From NCBI GenBank assembly GCA_964030475.1, contig CAXIPT010000002.1:14409095-14473094 (forward strand): a DNA stretch of 64,000 bases, in the 5' to 3' direction. This document shows, piece by piece, positions 22,329 through 59,329 of the stretch. The DNA is from Tethya wilhelma (taxonomy: Eukaryota; Porifera; Demospongiae; Tethyida; Tethyidae). A model generated the notes under the pieces. It ran no database searches, was not told the DNA's origin, and saw only the letters and a program-made list of their open reading frames with translations. The translations under genes were made by a program, and so were the position numbers. Position 1 is the stretch's first letter; each line of letters starts with the position of its first letter.

Positions 22329-25094
22329 CTAGTCATAATCTGCAGTTGTGACATGTTTTGGTTTATGAATATGATTACTCCAGGAGGCTCAGTGGTCATC
22401 AATATACATACCTTGTACTATTGTGCATCGCCCTCTAGTACTTCATAAACTGACAGTTTTTGATGAGCAAAGTCACTTCTTTTCCAGTTTTCCATGCCTA
22501 GTATTTCAACACGCAAGGATTATTTCATTCCAGATTCAAGGTACGTATAGTGCTGGTACTATAGAATGGAGATCTAAATTCTGTAGAGATAGGTATATTC
22601 ATTTACTGATTTGATCAAAAATGCATGAATTTTTGGGGAAGTTCTGAAACATGCCCAGCAAAGATGGCAGTTATTGAATGCCAGCCAAGCACTAGCAGTC
22701 TAATTCTTTACAGTCTATTAGAGCAATTGTAGAGCTACATGCAAGTGCTGACTAGAAGTCTGTGGACCCTTCCTAGGCTGTGTGAGTGCTTGGTTAATAC
22801 AGCAATTATTTCTGATTTTGTACAAGCTGTATTTCACTCATACTGTAGACACATATGAAGCTCAAACTAAACATTTTTAGACTATGTACATCTTGGACTA
22901 TGGTCAGCTAAGTGCAGAAGAGTTGCAACTATTACTGATTTGATCAAAATTCAAAGTTCTCTTCTCCATGCCAAGGTAGGTAGCTACATAAGTGTACTTT
23001 ACATTTTGATATGACTTACCTTGCTAAAACTTGGGATCAATCGAAAGCGCTTGGCCTTCTCTACTCAAAAATCATACTGGTTTTAACTGGACTAGTCCTG
23101 AACACGAGTTATAGCTGGTAAAAATAACAGCTAATTTACAACTAGCCATGTGTAGTATGAATCTCATTATCTCCCATATGCTCCATACAAACCCAAACTG
23201 TTCGATAAATAGTATGTACTTCCGGGGGTCTTAATGTAGACTGGGAAGGCGAGTTATGGACTCCTGTTACTACACATGATGGTGTGGTGAAGTGGCTTGT
23301 ACATTGCTCGTACCAACTTAATGATATTCATTACAGTTTGTTCCTAAAAATGAATTTTACGTGAACTAATATTTGTGTTTTTGGAGCAATTTGCAAAAAT
23401 ATCAAACGTTAGTAGCCACAAAAATTTGTAACACTAAGGTAGGTAAACTATAGGCGGTCAACCTTCGTATCATAAACAGATCATGTACAGTACTTACTGA
23501 ATATTAACACAACCAGCCACGTGGCCACTTTAATTATTTAGTGAGAACTGAGTAGCTAGTAAAGAAGACCCGGAGAAGGCTACTGGACCCAAGGAAGTAA
23601 GCAATAGCTATAGTAAAGAGAGATATTCTAGGTAAAATAAGTTTCACGAACTAAGATAAACCTCAGAATTACATGTACGTGATTGCCTACAGGGTGCCGA
23701 GGCAACACCCACCCCCAGAAAGCTACTCCTCTGTGTGGGCGCTTGAATTGGCAAGCATATCAGAAGCTTCAGCTAATCTATCTGTGCATGTGCTGTAACA
23801 AAATTCTGTGAACCAAAGCCTGTTAAAGCAGAAACATAGCCTTGTTCCCAGGCTCCCTCCCACCGGAAATTAAGCATGAGAGAAAAGGAGAGAGGGAGTC
23901 TGGTATCTAAAATCACGTGGGGTAGAAGGGTGAATAGTGCACGTGGGCATGGCATATACTTAGCTTGTAATTTTTCAAGTGAGCTACAATGATAATAATT
24001 CGCTATGCATGGCTAGAGCTACGGCTCCGTAAACTAAAGCTTAAAAGCTAAATACACTGAAGTCAATGGTGCCCAATCTTGAATGCAGCTACGGCAGAAT
24101 CCGGATACTATGTATTACATAACTTTGCAATACAAAAAGGAATAGGAAAGTATATGGACTGCTGTAGCTCTAGCCACATTGCTAATAATTAGTAGATAAA
24201 GATCGTCAGTGCCCAAACTTTCCGGTGTAGAAAAACGCTAGTGCAGAGATCGAAACCAACCTTAAAGTGAATCCTAAAGACTCTACTAAAAGGTTCTTAG
24301 TGGTTTGTTCGAAAATTTCAGAACCAATCACGATTACAAACGGCAATGTTTTGGTAAGTACGATTAGTTTGCTCTAAAATTCACTACTTGTGTTGGTAGT
24401 ATAGCGCTACAGTTGCATTGCAACAAAACCTGCCACTAGGGGATAGTTAGCACAGACTATTTTAATAGCTAATCTATGCTTTTTCTGCACTGGAGTTTTA
24501 CATTATTGTCTATAAACAGCAACTAGTTATGCTAATTTTATTCATATTATGGTTACCATGTGAACTAATAAGTGAATCCTTACAAGTACATTGATGATAG
24601 AATTTTATAATACACTGTATGTTGCTACTAATTTGTGAACTGGCTGCCAGGCATCTTGCTATACATCACTTTTTAGGCTAGCTTACTGAGCCCACTGATG
24701 CTCATTGGCAATGTTCATAGCACTCCACTGATGAAGCAAACGTCTCTAAAATGACTATATTCATCTATCCACGGGTTGACCACAAATAAAACTCACAAAA
24801 CGGTAAGTAGCTACCAGTAGACCATTTCACTCTGCTTTTACAGAAAACATTCAACACTCAATCAACCACGTGGACAATCACATGCATGTAGTCTAGAAGC
24901 TGATTGACGATCAAAGTCCTTGATTATCAAGCATATGATGACGACGAAAAAAATCCCAGCAGAGCCGGCCTATTCACAAATGTGGGGCTTGCTCAGGCTC
25001 ACCCCAATAATAATAATAATAATAATAATCAATTCTGGCAGTAAGAAATGGTATCTGCAGGAGGACCCAAAGCATTTTTTCAGCATGTTTTGAC
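22329..25094. other. Long stretch without recognised genes
   Basis: Mostly unique sequence. At 23838-23925 lies one end of the GTTCCCAGGCTCC family (full copy at 37860-38442). A ~100-bp repeat (CGGCTCCGTAA...GGATACT) at 24020-24115 also occurs near 28785-28865. An (AAT)n run lies at 25007-25030. No exon is supported. Confidence 0.5.
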
Positions 25095-25531
25095 TTTCTG
25101 TCAAGCATATCATGGAATTGGTTCCTAGGAAGAATGAGATTGCCAATTACATCAGTCGTATCCAGGATTTCGATGATTGGAAGCTTGATACTCTCTTCTT
25201 GGACTTGGGGACCCCACTCAGTTGATTGTTTTCAGTGCATCGGCTCATAATTGCCAGCTTGCTCAGTTTCATAGTCGCTTCAGTATCTCGGGAAGGGGGG
25301 GAAGGCGAGGCCTTCGATACGTTCACTGTTGACTGGAAAGGGAGTTTGGCTGGCTTGTATATCCTGTGGTAGGGGGCTAATAACCATGCACAGGGGTACA
25401 TTACATTGCCAAGGGTATCCTTGTGGTGCTGTTGTGGAAGTCAGTGCCTTTCTGGCCTAAAGTCTATCCTGATGGTCACCTAGCTGGTTTCATTCATACC
25501 TGCATGGTTTATTCTTTTAAACTATGTTTTT
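25095..25531 (+). pseudogene. DIRS-type retrotransposon RT/RNase H fragment
   Basis: Conceptual frames spell, in order, a PRKNEIANYISRIQDFDDW segment, a GPHSVD segment, ASAHNCQLAQFHSRFSISG, then GEAFDTFTVDWKGS and a final GFIHTCMV-like stretch. This order (xADxxSR.xDxDDW, WGPHxVDRFAS, FNSRF, EAVDAFTxDW) is typical of the end of the reverse transcriptase/RNase H region in DIRS-like elements. Stops and at least two frame changes break it. No terminal repeats or recombinase are seen nearby. Confidence 0.65.
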
Positions 25532-26267
25532 GCCAGGACTGAATCCTTGCCAATTGTTTATCACAGACTCCTCCATACTAGCATTATTGCTTGATTTTTC
25601 TGTGCCTCTTAGAGGTTTTTGTCTGGCTTTTGCTTTTTTGATACCAAAGGTAGTTGTGAATTTTGTTTCTTTACGATATAATTTTATCTATCTCACTGTA
25701 GTGTTTTTGCATTGCAATGTCTGTCTCAAAACACTCGTTATTCGATGATTGGTTTCTTGATTATGCTACTAGCTGTGTATACTTCTTCACTCCAATGTAC
25801 AGCGCTTGAAGGTCTTGTGACAGTTTATCTGCTTTGGTATACATGTAGAATACTATTCTAGATAGATACTAGCTATTTAGACAGCAAACTTCTTGAAAAA
25901 ATGGGCAAGAGACAGAGAACTGAAGTCTTTGACAACGTGAGTGTGGCGACTATCGTGACCTTTGACCTCAGAAAAAATTTTGTGGGAGAGAAAATTTCAT
26001 GACTCAGGGGTTAGTCACGAAAATAACGAAAATTTGCAACCCACGGAAATTTCCCGCTATACGTACGGTATATGAAATAATACTTTGATGCTCTAGGGCT
26101 AAGATTTAAGGAAACTGGATTAATATTACTTGTACCATAGTTAGTACTCACTTCAAAGGCACCGCCTAGTGTACATTAGCCATGTAAACTGTCTAACCAG
26201 GAGCTGATACACTACTTTGGGTGTATGAGCTGGTATGACCTTGTGGCTTCACTATGGTAGAAGCCAT

Positions 26268-26370
26268 TTGTACTATAAGTTTTTAGTGTGTATGTATTGT
26301 AACCTTTGTGCAGCTGTATGTCTTGCCCTCAAGTTACAATAACAATACACACTAAAAACCTATAGTACAA
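26268..26370. mobile_element. Short foldback (hairpin) element
   Basis: The arms TTGTACTATAAGTTTTTAGT and its near-perfect inverse (ACTAAAAACCTATAGTACAA) enclose about 30 bases. Arms are ~36 bp. There is no coding capacity. Confidence 0.7.
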
Positions 26371-27050
26371 CTAGTACTTGTCACTTCATAGAGTTTAGGT
26401 TTTAAAGATTTGTACCCAAAATTTCCTAATTTTTCTGCATACGTCGATCACAGCCCTTTAAGCAAGCATATCTCTTATTCTATAGCTATAAAGTTAATGT
26501 TTGTAGATAGCTTTAGGCAAGGCTTTACTACAAATTATACGTATTGTGTCAAGTTTGAACATTTGTGTAAATGGACAGAACCCAATAACTCTTTTGTCTA
26601 AATTGGATGTCCGTCATGGCGGAATTGCTCATATGCCTAAAGCTAGGTTTCTCAACAATGTGGAATGGTTACATATCCCTAGAATAAAACAGACATCAGA
26701 AGATATCCTTGAAAAATCGAAAAAGTATATATGACCCCGAATCTCTCAAGCCAAGGAGCTGACACTGTTGCCTGGTATTTCCCTCTAGGTATCTAAGGTA
26801 TCTTGCCACATTGAAGTGTAGAAAATACCTCTGGGTGATTGTATTGCAAGTGTATAAGCACATTGGTTGTGTTAAAACGCTTGGCCTGCATAACCTTTTT
26901 TACAAGTATGGCAGACAAGCTTTTCACTTTCTGCAGGAATAGGCAATAATTCTCTTCTGAACCTCGTGAAATAAAATGTAGTGTAATCTAGTATTCTATT
27001 AATGAAGTATAGGCTGTTTTGGGCCCAAAACAAACGAAAAAGGACAGCCT
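26371..27050. other. Stretch with one unassigned open frame
   Basis: A plus-strand frame at 26590-26734 (KLDVRHGGIAHMPKARFL..., then stop) looks more protein-like than its surroundings, but I cannot place it in a family or connect it by splice sites. Nothing else is recognised. Confidence 0.3.
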
Positions 27051-27408
27051 CAGGGGCAGATACAGAAAATTGAGAAGGGGGGGGAAAGTTGTATTGTACT
27101 TAAACAAGCGCAAAGCGCCGGAAAATTTTCACCATACCACGCCTACTATAGATCACATGATTGTCATTTGGGACAGCCGTGACCCTCAGACAATACAGAA
27201 AATTTAAATTATTGTAATTCTTGGCAGTACTACCTCCAGTTGGACCAGCGAGCTTCATATCTCGAGTCAGTATACAGTGAGCACAGCTCAGCTCAGACCC
27301 ATCATGTTGGTGTATGAAGTGCCACAGTGACAATAATACTTGTGTGCGCGATTGACAGACCATTTCCCACTATCACATATTCTCGAGGGGGGAGGGTATC
27401 TGCCCCCA
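27051..27408. mobile_element. Probable short TIR element
   Basis: The left end CAGGGGCAGATAC is matched inversely by GTATCTGCCCC near 27396-27406. The interior includes AAGCGCAAAGCGCCGGAAAATTTT and CACGCC, similar to the right end of the element at 33804-34319. No clean target duplication is seen. Confidence 0.4.
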
Positions 27409-27464
27409 AGCATGTTTTGTGACATGACATAATATTGGTTGTGTCTGACACAAGATTACTTACT

Positions 27465-51235
<23,771 letters not shown>

Positions 51236-51565
51236 TTGTACGATATCAAGTGAACAAAAGTAGACTTGATTGAGCACGGGTAGAAAGTAAGTCTCAAGTA
51301 ACAGTGTCAGAGACCTTGAGTCGGCATGAGTCAGTCTGGTCAGACTCAGTTTGGCTATGCGCATTGAATTCGTGAATGGTCGCCCGGTTTCTAGGGGCGA
51401 GGCTCTAGCAGGAGGCGTGCCCGCGGATCCGCCCCTACATATGGGCCTTGGTAAAAACATTTTTGGCAAACCACTATTACCTATAATACCAGAGCCCAGT
51501 TCCGTGAAACGGCCTCTTGAGCCTGTCTGTAGACAATATTCAAGAAAAAGTAAACTGAATTTATT
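51236..51565. promoter_or_regulatory. Possible divergent promoter upstream of IQANK1-like exon 1
   Basis: The region upstream of the minus-strand ATG (51235) is relatively GC-rich (CGCCCGG, GGAGGCGTGCCCGCGG). On the plus strand it is followed by ATG 51566 and, 43 bases later, a GTAAGT donor, a possible first exon of a divergent gene (MTSSKKVGKACCYT). The half from 51401 onward is duplicated at 60412. Confidence 0.3.
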
Positions 51566-52945
51566 ATGACCTCTTCAAAAAAGGTTGGTAAAGCGTGCTG
51601 TTATACAAGTAAGTAGGCTCTATAAAATTAACATAATTTAGCACTTTTACAATTATCTACTTCTAGTCTGGAGCCCAGACCCTTTCCAATTTTAGTAGGC
51701 CGTTGTCATGTGTAAATGGGAACCCCCCAAAATAGGGACCCCTCCAATACAAATCTATGGGACCCCATTCATAGACTAGGATCAGAGTTAGACTCTGATA
51801 AGGCTAAACTACAGCCAGGGATTAGGCTAGACAGGCTAGAGCGAGGGCTTGGGCTAAGGCTAGGGCTAGGGGCTAGAACCAGATATATAGTATAGGGGGT
51901 CCTCCAAAAAAACGGGATCCCTAAAATTTTATTATACTGGACAGGAAGAAAGAAGGGACAAGAAAGGGTCTGGCAAAAGCTTAGACTGTGCCTCAGAGGA
52001 GGCAGTCAGGTTGATTGCTGAGCTAGCACTAATTACACAGCCAAAAATTTTAAGAAAATTTGGTCCTGAAACAGGAATGATAACAGTACTGAATCAGGGT
52101 ACGAATTTTTTATCGTTTCATACACTTGGGGGCAGCGCTTGCAGCACCCGTTTCAATGATGGAACACTCAGTACTGTTTCGTGATCAATAATGCGTAAAT
52201 TGTTTTAGCACTGTTGTAGTATCAGTATTGTATCAGTTTTATGGTTATATTACTGTTTCGGTTGAAGACAAAAATACACAATTATAAAAAATATATACAG
52301 CATATATACAAGTGTAGTAAATCGATATCAAACTGTCCCCAAAAGGCATTCGGGGTTGAATCAGTACTCGAAATTTTTGGCTGTGTATGAGAGTAGTGGT
52401 TACTGCTCATAACTCCTTCCCTCTGGCAAACTATTAGGGTGGTTATGGTCCACAACTCCCTCCCCCAGGGTATGAAGTACATCAAGTTAGTACAATGACC
52501 AATAAGAATGCAGCTTTGCTCAACTAATTTGCACATTGTTCCTATCCGATTTGCATTTGTTTCAAAGATGAAGATGACTGGCTAATTTGAATGTTGTTTC
52601 CAAGGGAAAGAAAATTTTTATACAAGCTACAATATAACATTGCAGCAATGCAGTATACACAGTAAGAAATTACTGCTCAGTAATGGGTAACGAGTGGGTT
52701 GGGTTTGGAAAAGCAATTAAGTTGAACCTTGAACTACACGCAAGAAGACTGACAGACTCGGACAAAAGATGAAACTAAGTCAAGTTTAAGCATCTGTCAC
52801 TTCTATAAGAGAGTTTAGTACTTTCTGTCGATTGTTTAGGCTTAGCGTACACTACTAAATACCAAGCCACTGTTATTCTGAAATATGAAGCATTTAGTTT
52901 AGTCTAATGTGTTTTCTGGATGCGTTGAATTTGTTCGTGTAGTTT
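51401..52945. repeat. Second local duplication, copy 1
   Basis: Starts GGCTCTAGCAGGAGGCGTGC and matches 60412-62259 closely to ...TCGTGTAGTTTG. It contains GGCTAGGGCTAGGG-like short repeats (51830-51885) and the left end of a CAGAGGAGG element (51994). It lacks a ~300-bp insertion present in copy 2. Confidence 0.9.
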
Positions 52946-53440
52946 GAGCGCTTTTTCTGGACTAAGGAAGAGAACTCTGAGGACTGTAGAAACCAGGAAG
53001 AGCGGCAGACCAGAAACTCAAATTTTTTTTTTGCTTCTGCTTCTTTCTAAATAAATGTCATGACTAAAAACTGAGTCAAGCTGTTACTAAGGTGAATCTG
53101 AAGTACGTCGAAAAATGTGACCAATCACAAATGGGATATATAATAGTTAATGCACTGTAGGTCAGGAGTTATGGCAACATAAACATTCTCACCCTTGGGC
53201 GTAATAAAGTATGCGTTCCTAGATCCTAGATATTTACATGATGCCGCTGTGGTCTTAATAGTCAGGGAAAGTTATCAGAAAATGAGTGTATAACTGAGCT
53301 AGCTGCATGAAGCAGGTATCTTCCAAAAACAGTGCCACTGCATGACATTTTAGCATTCAATGTGCGCATTTACGCTATAAATTACTGCTACTTGATTAGT
53401 GCTAGCTCAGCAGTCAACCTGACTGTCATACCTCCTCTCA
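51994..53440. mobile_element. hAT-like TIR element (CAGAGGAGG ends)
   Basis: Left CAGAGGAGGCAGTCAGGTTG...GAGCTAGCACTAAT and the matching inverse at 53394-53438. The flanks CTGTGCCT and CTGGTGCCT are similar but not identical. No transposase frame inside. Confidence 0.6.
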
Positions 53441-53581
53441 CTGGTGCCTAGCATGGATCAACAATCAATTTTAGGTTGTCAGTAAGATCAAAGATGTGTT
53501 AAGCAATGTAGTGGTTTACAATTAACTGCATGCAGAAGATGAACACTGTTTGTTAGTGGTTTAGTTGTGGTTGTAGCACAT

Positions 53582-54407
53582 CAGAGGAGGTAGGATACAC
53601 TTGACCTTTGGCTAATGAGGTCACTGATTAGTTTTCTCATATCTCCAGAAAGGATGGTTTTTAAATGCGCAGTCGTACGGGAAGTCCCCTAGATTTGAGG
53701 ATGTAATGAAGCTGTATTGTGCACGTATGTGCGCAGAATATAAACCCGCGCTTATATGAGTCTCCACGCTCTTCAAATACAGCCAATGCTCATGAAAGGC
53801 TCTAGTATTACTCTTTGCTAGTTTACAAGCTTACCCAGCTCCTTGTTTTCCATTAAATCTACTTGTTCTCAATCGCAAAAACGTGCACGAATAATGTGCG
53901 ATTAACTGTAACTGCACAAAATAGTTACATTCCAATGACGTTTTTCAACGATGCAGTCAGATTGAGTTATTGATTATTGGGCCAGAAATTCCAAAAAAAA
54001 TTGCGCTGTAATGACTGTGCCTTTAAAGTATTCTGAAGCTTTTTTTTAAATTAAACTTGGCACTAGTGATACAGTTCTCTTTTTTTCATCTGCAGAGCCT
54101 TTGTTTTCCCGCTATATACTGGACTATGGAATGTTAATGTAATGTTAATTAACTTTTTTGAGATGTTTGCATTATTCCTTGCTGAGCGCCCAAATTAAGC
54201 TCAGATTGGTGAGACAGACCATCACCTACTTAGAGATTATAAAAAAGCTTGGATGTGAGTTTTAGTAGAGAAATGTACACTTAAGGAAAGATTTTAAGCC
54301 TGATATTCAAACCCAGCACCAGAAGTCACTTGATGTATTATTTGCCACTCTGCAATTTCTAATTAGCAACCTTATTACCAAAAGGTCATGTGTGTGTACC
54401 TCCTCTG
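53582..54407. mobile_element. hAT-like TIR element (CAGAGGAGGTA ends)
   Basis: Short inverted ends CAGAGGAGGTA. GTAGCACAT flanks both sides (53573-53581, 54408-54416). 826 bp without a long frame. Confidence 0.7.
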
Positions 54408-54416
54408 GTAGCACAT

Positions 54417-55141
54417 TGCTTCTATTAATTGTTAATCTTAAATTGCATTCCAGCAATCCATGCTAGGCCTAGGCTTTTGCCAGACCCTTTCCTTTCCCTT
54501 CCTTCTTTGTCCTCCCCTTTCCTGTCCTGCCTACTAATAATTGGAAAGGGTCTGGGCACCATACTAGTAATCAGCCATGTGCACACTGCCCCATTACCTA
54601 GTACTAGTCCAGCCCTAGACCTCACCTATTTTGCCAGTGAAAAAGTGGGGTCTAGAAAGACTGGCACACTTCCGGTAAAATTCTGGAATGATGATTCATG
54701 TGCAGCCTGACCTCCAAAATAGGTTTAATACGAATTTTACTGCATTTTTGCGAGTAAGTTTCAACACAGAACAATAATGTTTGTTGTGTTTTGTTTACAC
54801 TTAGTATAAACACACACTATATGAAGTAATCATTTTGCTGACTTGGCACATAAATTACATTCCTCTGGTATATACAAGATTAGGTGTACCATAGGCATGT
54901 GGAGCATATGGGCGGAACAGTGTGAGAGGCTAACTTTACAAAACTACTGAAAGTTATACACATTGATTGCCCTTCCAGCAAGAATTTTGCCAGAAAAAAG
55001 CTTGAATGAAAGGAAAAATAGCAAGAATTTTCACAAAAGACTGATATGTAGCAAGATTTTGAGTTCCTTTTGGTATTTTAATTGAAAGGAGGGTTCCAGC
55101 TAGGACTCTTTCCAATCTGCACAATGCAAGGTCTCAGCTGA
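54417..55141. other. Stretch without recognised genes
   Basis: A CCTTTCC-rich segment at 54480-54550 includes TGGAAAGGGTCTGG, similar to TCTGGCAAAAG/AAAGGGTCTGG near 51965. No exon is supported. Confidence 0.4.
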
Positions 55142-55601
55142 GGCCCCGTTTACACAGATTGTTTGAAAATGCGTACTTTTAAATGTGTTTCCTGCTTGCG
55201 TTTAAACGAAAACACCGAAAATGCAACCGGACATGCAAAACGCAAAAGTGGAGCGTTTTGAAAACGATACGTTTTGCTCTTTGTGTAAACGACAAAAATG
55301 CAGCTGGAAACAAAAATGCTTGGCCTTTAAAGCTAGCTAGTACCTCCGTTTCAGCTATGTTTGGTCTAAATAGTATAGTTTCATTGTTTTGTTCAGTTTT
55401 TCTTCTTTCAAAAGTGAGTCTTTTCTGGTCTCTGTGAAATTTTAGCTGATTCAAAAATGATCATGTATGCACTATACTTGATGCTGTATGACGTAGTTCA
55501 CTGGAAACCCATTTGTAATTGTGTAAACGCAAATCAAAATGCAGTCGTGTTCCGAGCGAAAACAAAAATACATTTGAAAACGCTACTGTGTAAACAAGGC
55601 C
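55142..55601. mobile_element. MITE with GGCCYYGTTTACACAG ends
   Basis: Left GGCCCCGTTTACACAG and right, inverted, GGCCTTGTTTACACAG. TGA flanks both sides (55139-55141, 55602-55604). The interior is rich in inverted AAACG/CGTTT motifs. The three-base duplication would suit a PIF/Harbinger-type mover, but the ends are short. Confidence 0.65.
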
Positions 55602-55755
55602 TGAAAGAGGGGTTCTATGCAACGGTGTGAATACCCTCTGGATCCACCACTGTTTCCATTTCATGTTGTATTACTACTTAATATTCAGCAACTATGTGCT
55701 ATGTACTTTAATATAATACTGGTTGTATTATTATTCATTATGCTTTAATTTGTAG

Positions 55756-55819
55756 ACTTGGCATGATGACAATCAAGATCTCCTACAACAATTTCAGACT
55801 TTGAGCTTGACAGAGAAAG
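55756..55819 (+). CDS. Orphan internal exon candidate
   Basis: Acceptor TTTAATTTGTAG, then 64 bases open only at phase 0 (WHDDNQDLLQQFQTLSLTEK), then donor AAAG|GTTAGT. Good splice context, but no neighbouring exons are found and no family is recognised. The divergent ATG at 51566 ends at phase 1, so it cannot join directly. Confidence 0.3.
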
Positions 55820-56484
55820 GTTAGTTGTCTGTTATTATTTTGAATTGGCTGCTCTATTATGTACAATGGCATACTGTAAATGAGAGCAGAAATCTGTCAT
55901 ATATACACCAGAATTTAGTTGCAAATTGCAGTGCTTCAGTGTTTTGAACATCAGAAACTGCACCATCAGTTTTGTTGCTAGAACTTCCTTTCTTGTGATT
56001 TCTCAATTGTACAAATAGACAAATAGACTAAATGACTACTACAACAATCTGCACATGCAACCCTGCAATGGGAACTTTAGTTAGCAATTTAATACGCATA
56101 TCATCATGCATGGTTTTTAAAGGTTCAGTACCACATAAAAAAAGTTCTCCCTCCATAGCATTAGTGTCCATATGTTATTGCACTGTAGCTTAGAGCCTAG
56201 TTGTTTCAGACCGAGTTGTGACATGTAATACATAATATTATGTTTTATGTTAGACTGCTACGTACTTTGAATTTTTATTTCCTACTGTAATGAAGGCACC
56301 GTTATTGCATAAGCCTCAGCACACTCATTGTGAAGTTGTATACAAAATATGCTGTGTAAAGAGTCTATCATAGCTATATCAGTGTTATGAGTACTATGAG
56401 TGCATGTATCAAGAAAACTAATCATCTAGGCACACACTGACACAGCCACACAACTCTGTGATGAAGCAGCTTAAGTCACAAACT
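55820..56484. other. Stretch without recognised genes
   Basis: AT-rich sequence before a composite element. A CATAAGCCTCAGC motif (56308) recurs as an end of the nested repeat at 57823. No exon is supported. Confidence 0.4.
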
Positions 56485-57497
56485 ATTCCCAGTACGGTAG
56501 TACTGGGTACATAGGAATGGTACGGATGGCCCATTAGCGCAATACAAATATTCACGCGAATAACTCTGCAAAAACTGAGCGCTTGACACTAAAAGGCTTC
56601 TCAAGCTACTATTTAGCTCTTTCTCTCTCTAATGAGCCCAAAAACATGGCCTAAAACCACCGCTGAAGTACCAAACTAAAATATGCCAAACCTCCAATTT
56701 TCTCCATCTTCTTCTTATTCTTCTTCTATCTTCTCACGCCATATCTCAAAGACCATTCACTTTTAGAAGCTGATTCTTGAACGAACAAACTTGGTTTCTT
56801 TGTCTTCAATCGCTTTTGCCATCGGTTTTTTGTGTCTCTCATTGAGTCACTAGATACAAGGCGAAAGCGCCTTCTCCATATGGCGGCCATTATTTGCATT
56901 ATTCATAAGCTAGCTTAACGACCCTTTCCATATCCAAGTGCGCGTTATTTGGAATCTATTGCAAACATGCAGTGCCCTCCTCTTTGTTCAGTTCTTCAGT
57001 AGGGAAGTTATCTGTAGCTAACAAGACACACATATAATTGACATAAATCACATTCAGCTTGGGATTTCAGAGTTTCAGCTGTCTGAAAGGCATGACTCAG
57101 TACTGTAGGGTTCAGTGTAGTCTGGCCGGGCGTGAGACTAGGTTCAGTGTTGGCATTGCAAGTTCTCTGCTCAGGCTAACGACTAAATTCGACTGGTATT
57201 ATAAATAATTATTCAAAAAAAATACAACAAACAAGTACAAAAAACATTAGAAATGTAATGCAAACATAGGAATGGCCAAATCGTAAAAAGTGAGCAAACA
57301 AGATAGAAATGGTTGTCAGATTAAGCGAGTTCATTCCTGTGTCTACAATGTCGTTGAGCTAGGGATATGAACATATATAGGTGACACAGTGAAATGAACT
57401 TGCTTAATCTGACAACCATTTCTATCTTGTTTGCTCACTTTTTACGATTTGGCCATTCCTATGTTTGCATTACATTTCTAATGTTTTTTGTACTTGT
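56485..57497 (+). mobile_element. Composite element, A-type copy 7
   Basis: Complete: head CCCAGTACGGTAGTACTGGG with CATAGGAATGG, body with ATATGGCGGCCATTA, hairpin from ~57232 with CATAGGAATGGCCAAATCG, end TTTTTTGTACTTG. The best-preserved copy along with 826-1854. Confidence 0.88.
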
Positions 57498-57822
57498 GAA
57501 CCTTATGAACAATGCTGTATGATTATGTATCAGTGTACTAGCTGTCATATAGCTTGAACAAACTACGGGCTACCAGCTTAGCTTAGCTAGCTGGCCACTT
57601 CTTAGGAGGTGAATACTTTCTTAGATTATTCCCAGTACGGTAGTACTGGGTACACAGGAATGGCACGGATGGCCCATTAGCACATTACAATATTCGCGCA
57701 AATAACTCTGCAAAAACTGAGCACTTGGCACTAGAAGGCTTCTCAAGCTACTATTTAACTCATTCTCTGTTTAACAAGCCTAAAAACATGACCTAAAACC
57801 ATCATTAAAGTACCAAACTAAA

Positions 57823-58142
57823 TAAAAGCACCTACAGTGCATAAGCCTCAGCTTGCAAATCAATTGAGTCACTTTATACTTGTCCAACTGAGCTCAGCTC
57901 AAGCACAACACTGAACACATCCAGTCATGTTTCTAAAAAACTCGCACTACAGAAAAGTATAGTGTCTTGCAAAGTTCTACACGACAAATTTCAAGATAAT
58001 CTTGAATCATGAACATAATTACCTTCCATTTTGACTCTAGAGCTGCCATTTTTCAGATAATTTTTTATCAAACAGACAGACAGACAGACACACAAAACGA
58101 CTACCGTAACCCTCTACACATGATACTCACGCGCCGAGGCTT
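57823..58142. mobile_element. Insertion with CATAAGCCTCAGC-type ends
   Basis: Interrupts the composite element's body. The left side contains GCATAAGCCTCAGC. The right, inverted, begins TAAGCCTCGGCGCG and is preceded by GACTACCGTAACCCTCTACA. The same GACTACCGTAATCCTCTGCA tail occurs near 30668 and 39448, so it is a dispersed family. Confidence 0.55.
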
Positions 58143-58314
58143 AAATATGCCAAACCTCCAATTTCTCCATCTTCTTGTTCTATGTTATTTCAGTATTTCT
58201 CAAAGAATGGTCACTTTCAGAAGCTGATTCTTGAATGAATAAACTTTGTTTCTTTATCTTCATTCACTTAATTTTGGTATTATCTGCTTTTGTGCAAGGT
58301 GAGAGCGCCTTCTC

Positions 58315-59329
58315 AGTGGTGCCACCAGAATTCCGGAAGTCCAATAGTGGTGCCCATACAAATTTAATTTCACCCGGAAATGAGAATGTTGAGCTAAGCG
58401 TGCTAGCTAATTACTTATTCACATCAAAATTCTCTCTTTCAGAAATAAGCTAGAGCTATAAATTAACATGGAACATATTCAAACTACATTGTTTCAGTTA
58501 CTCACCACTGAAGTTTTGACTTCTCTATCTTGAAATAATTTCATAATTTAGCAGGCCATGTCTGCATCCTACTCAATGACATGCTTTATGACACACTTTC
58601 TATATGTATACTAACACAAGAACTCTAGTTTCTGTTAAACAAATCTTGTTCTGTTCTCTTGAAACTAACTAGAAAAATCAGCCGTTGAAAATTTCAGTAT
58701 GGTTAACTATTGAGTTTGGTATTATTGGTTTTCAGCAGAAAACAAATATTACGACTTTTGATACTATCAACACAAAGTTTTGTAGTGCGAAAGAGCTGAT
58801 GTATGAAATAGTACATGACAGTGATCATAAAACTATTTTCATCGATATTAGCATCAGTGATTTGTATTTATGGAGCTCTGAAGAGGGAACAGCATGAAAT
58901 TGATCAGTACACATCAACAAAGAAAAAAATTTTGTGAAACACATCAGGTACCCAGACTTGGAATATACAGAGCTACATATAGATATGCCACAATATGTAC
59001 AAGTTTTGACTTGTTCCCATACTTCCTACAGGTACCAGCTCACAACCTTTTATCTACTTTGGTAGTGGACTGACAACATCAGACACTAAATCAGTCTACA
59101 AATACACAGAACAAGCGTATATGCTTTAATTTCATTTAAAAATACTACAACAACATACAGTACCAACTTACCCTGTACACAGTTTCCCCTGTCTCAATTC
59201 CTTTGAAAATAGTGCAAGAGCTTCTCTTGTAAAGCTACCTACATTCACCAATTTAAGCTAAATTTACTACACTAGTGACGTCATGATTGCAAATAAATTC
59301 ACATGACATCAGACTTGGTGGAACCACTG
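58315..59329. mobile_element. 1015-bp TIR element with 5-bp target duplication
   Basis: Ends AGTGGTGCCACC and, inverted, CAGTGGTTCCACC. TTCTC flanks both sides (58310-58314, 59330-59334). It lies in the body of a composite element. It contains an open frame (58685-58897) with LMYEIVHDSDHKTIFIDISI that I cannot assign. Confidence 0.7.

Noticed and set aside
51830..51890. GGCTAGGGCTAGGGG repeats resembling telomere sequence
   Set aside because: Irregular, short, internal and copied in the second duplicate. It is not TTAGGG and there is no array.
58235..58453. 72-codon frame starting with a signal-peptide-like stretch
   Set aside because: It begins in composite-element body and crosses the boundary of a nested insertion at 58315, so the frame is accidental.
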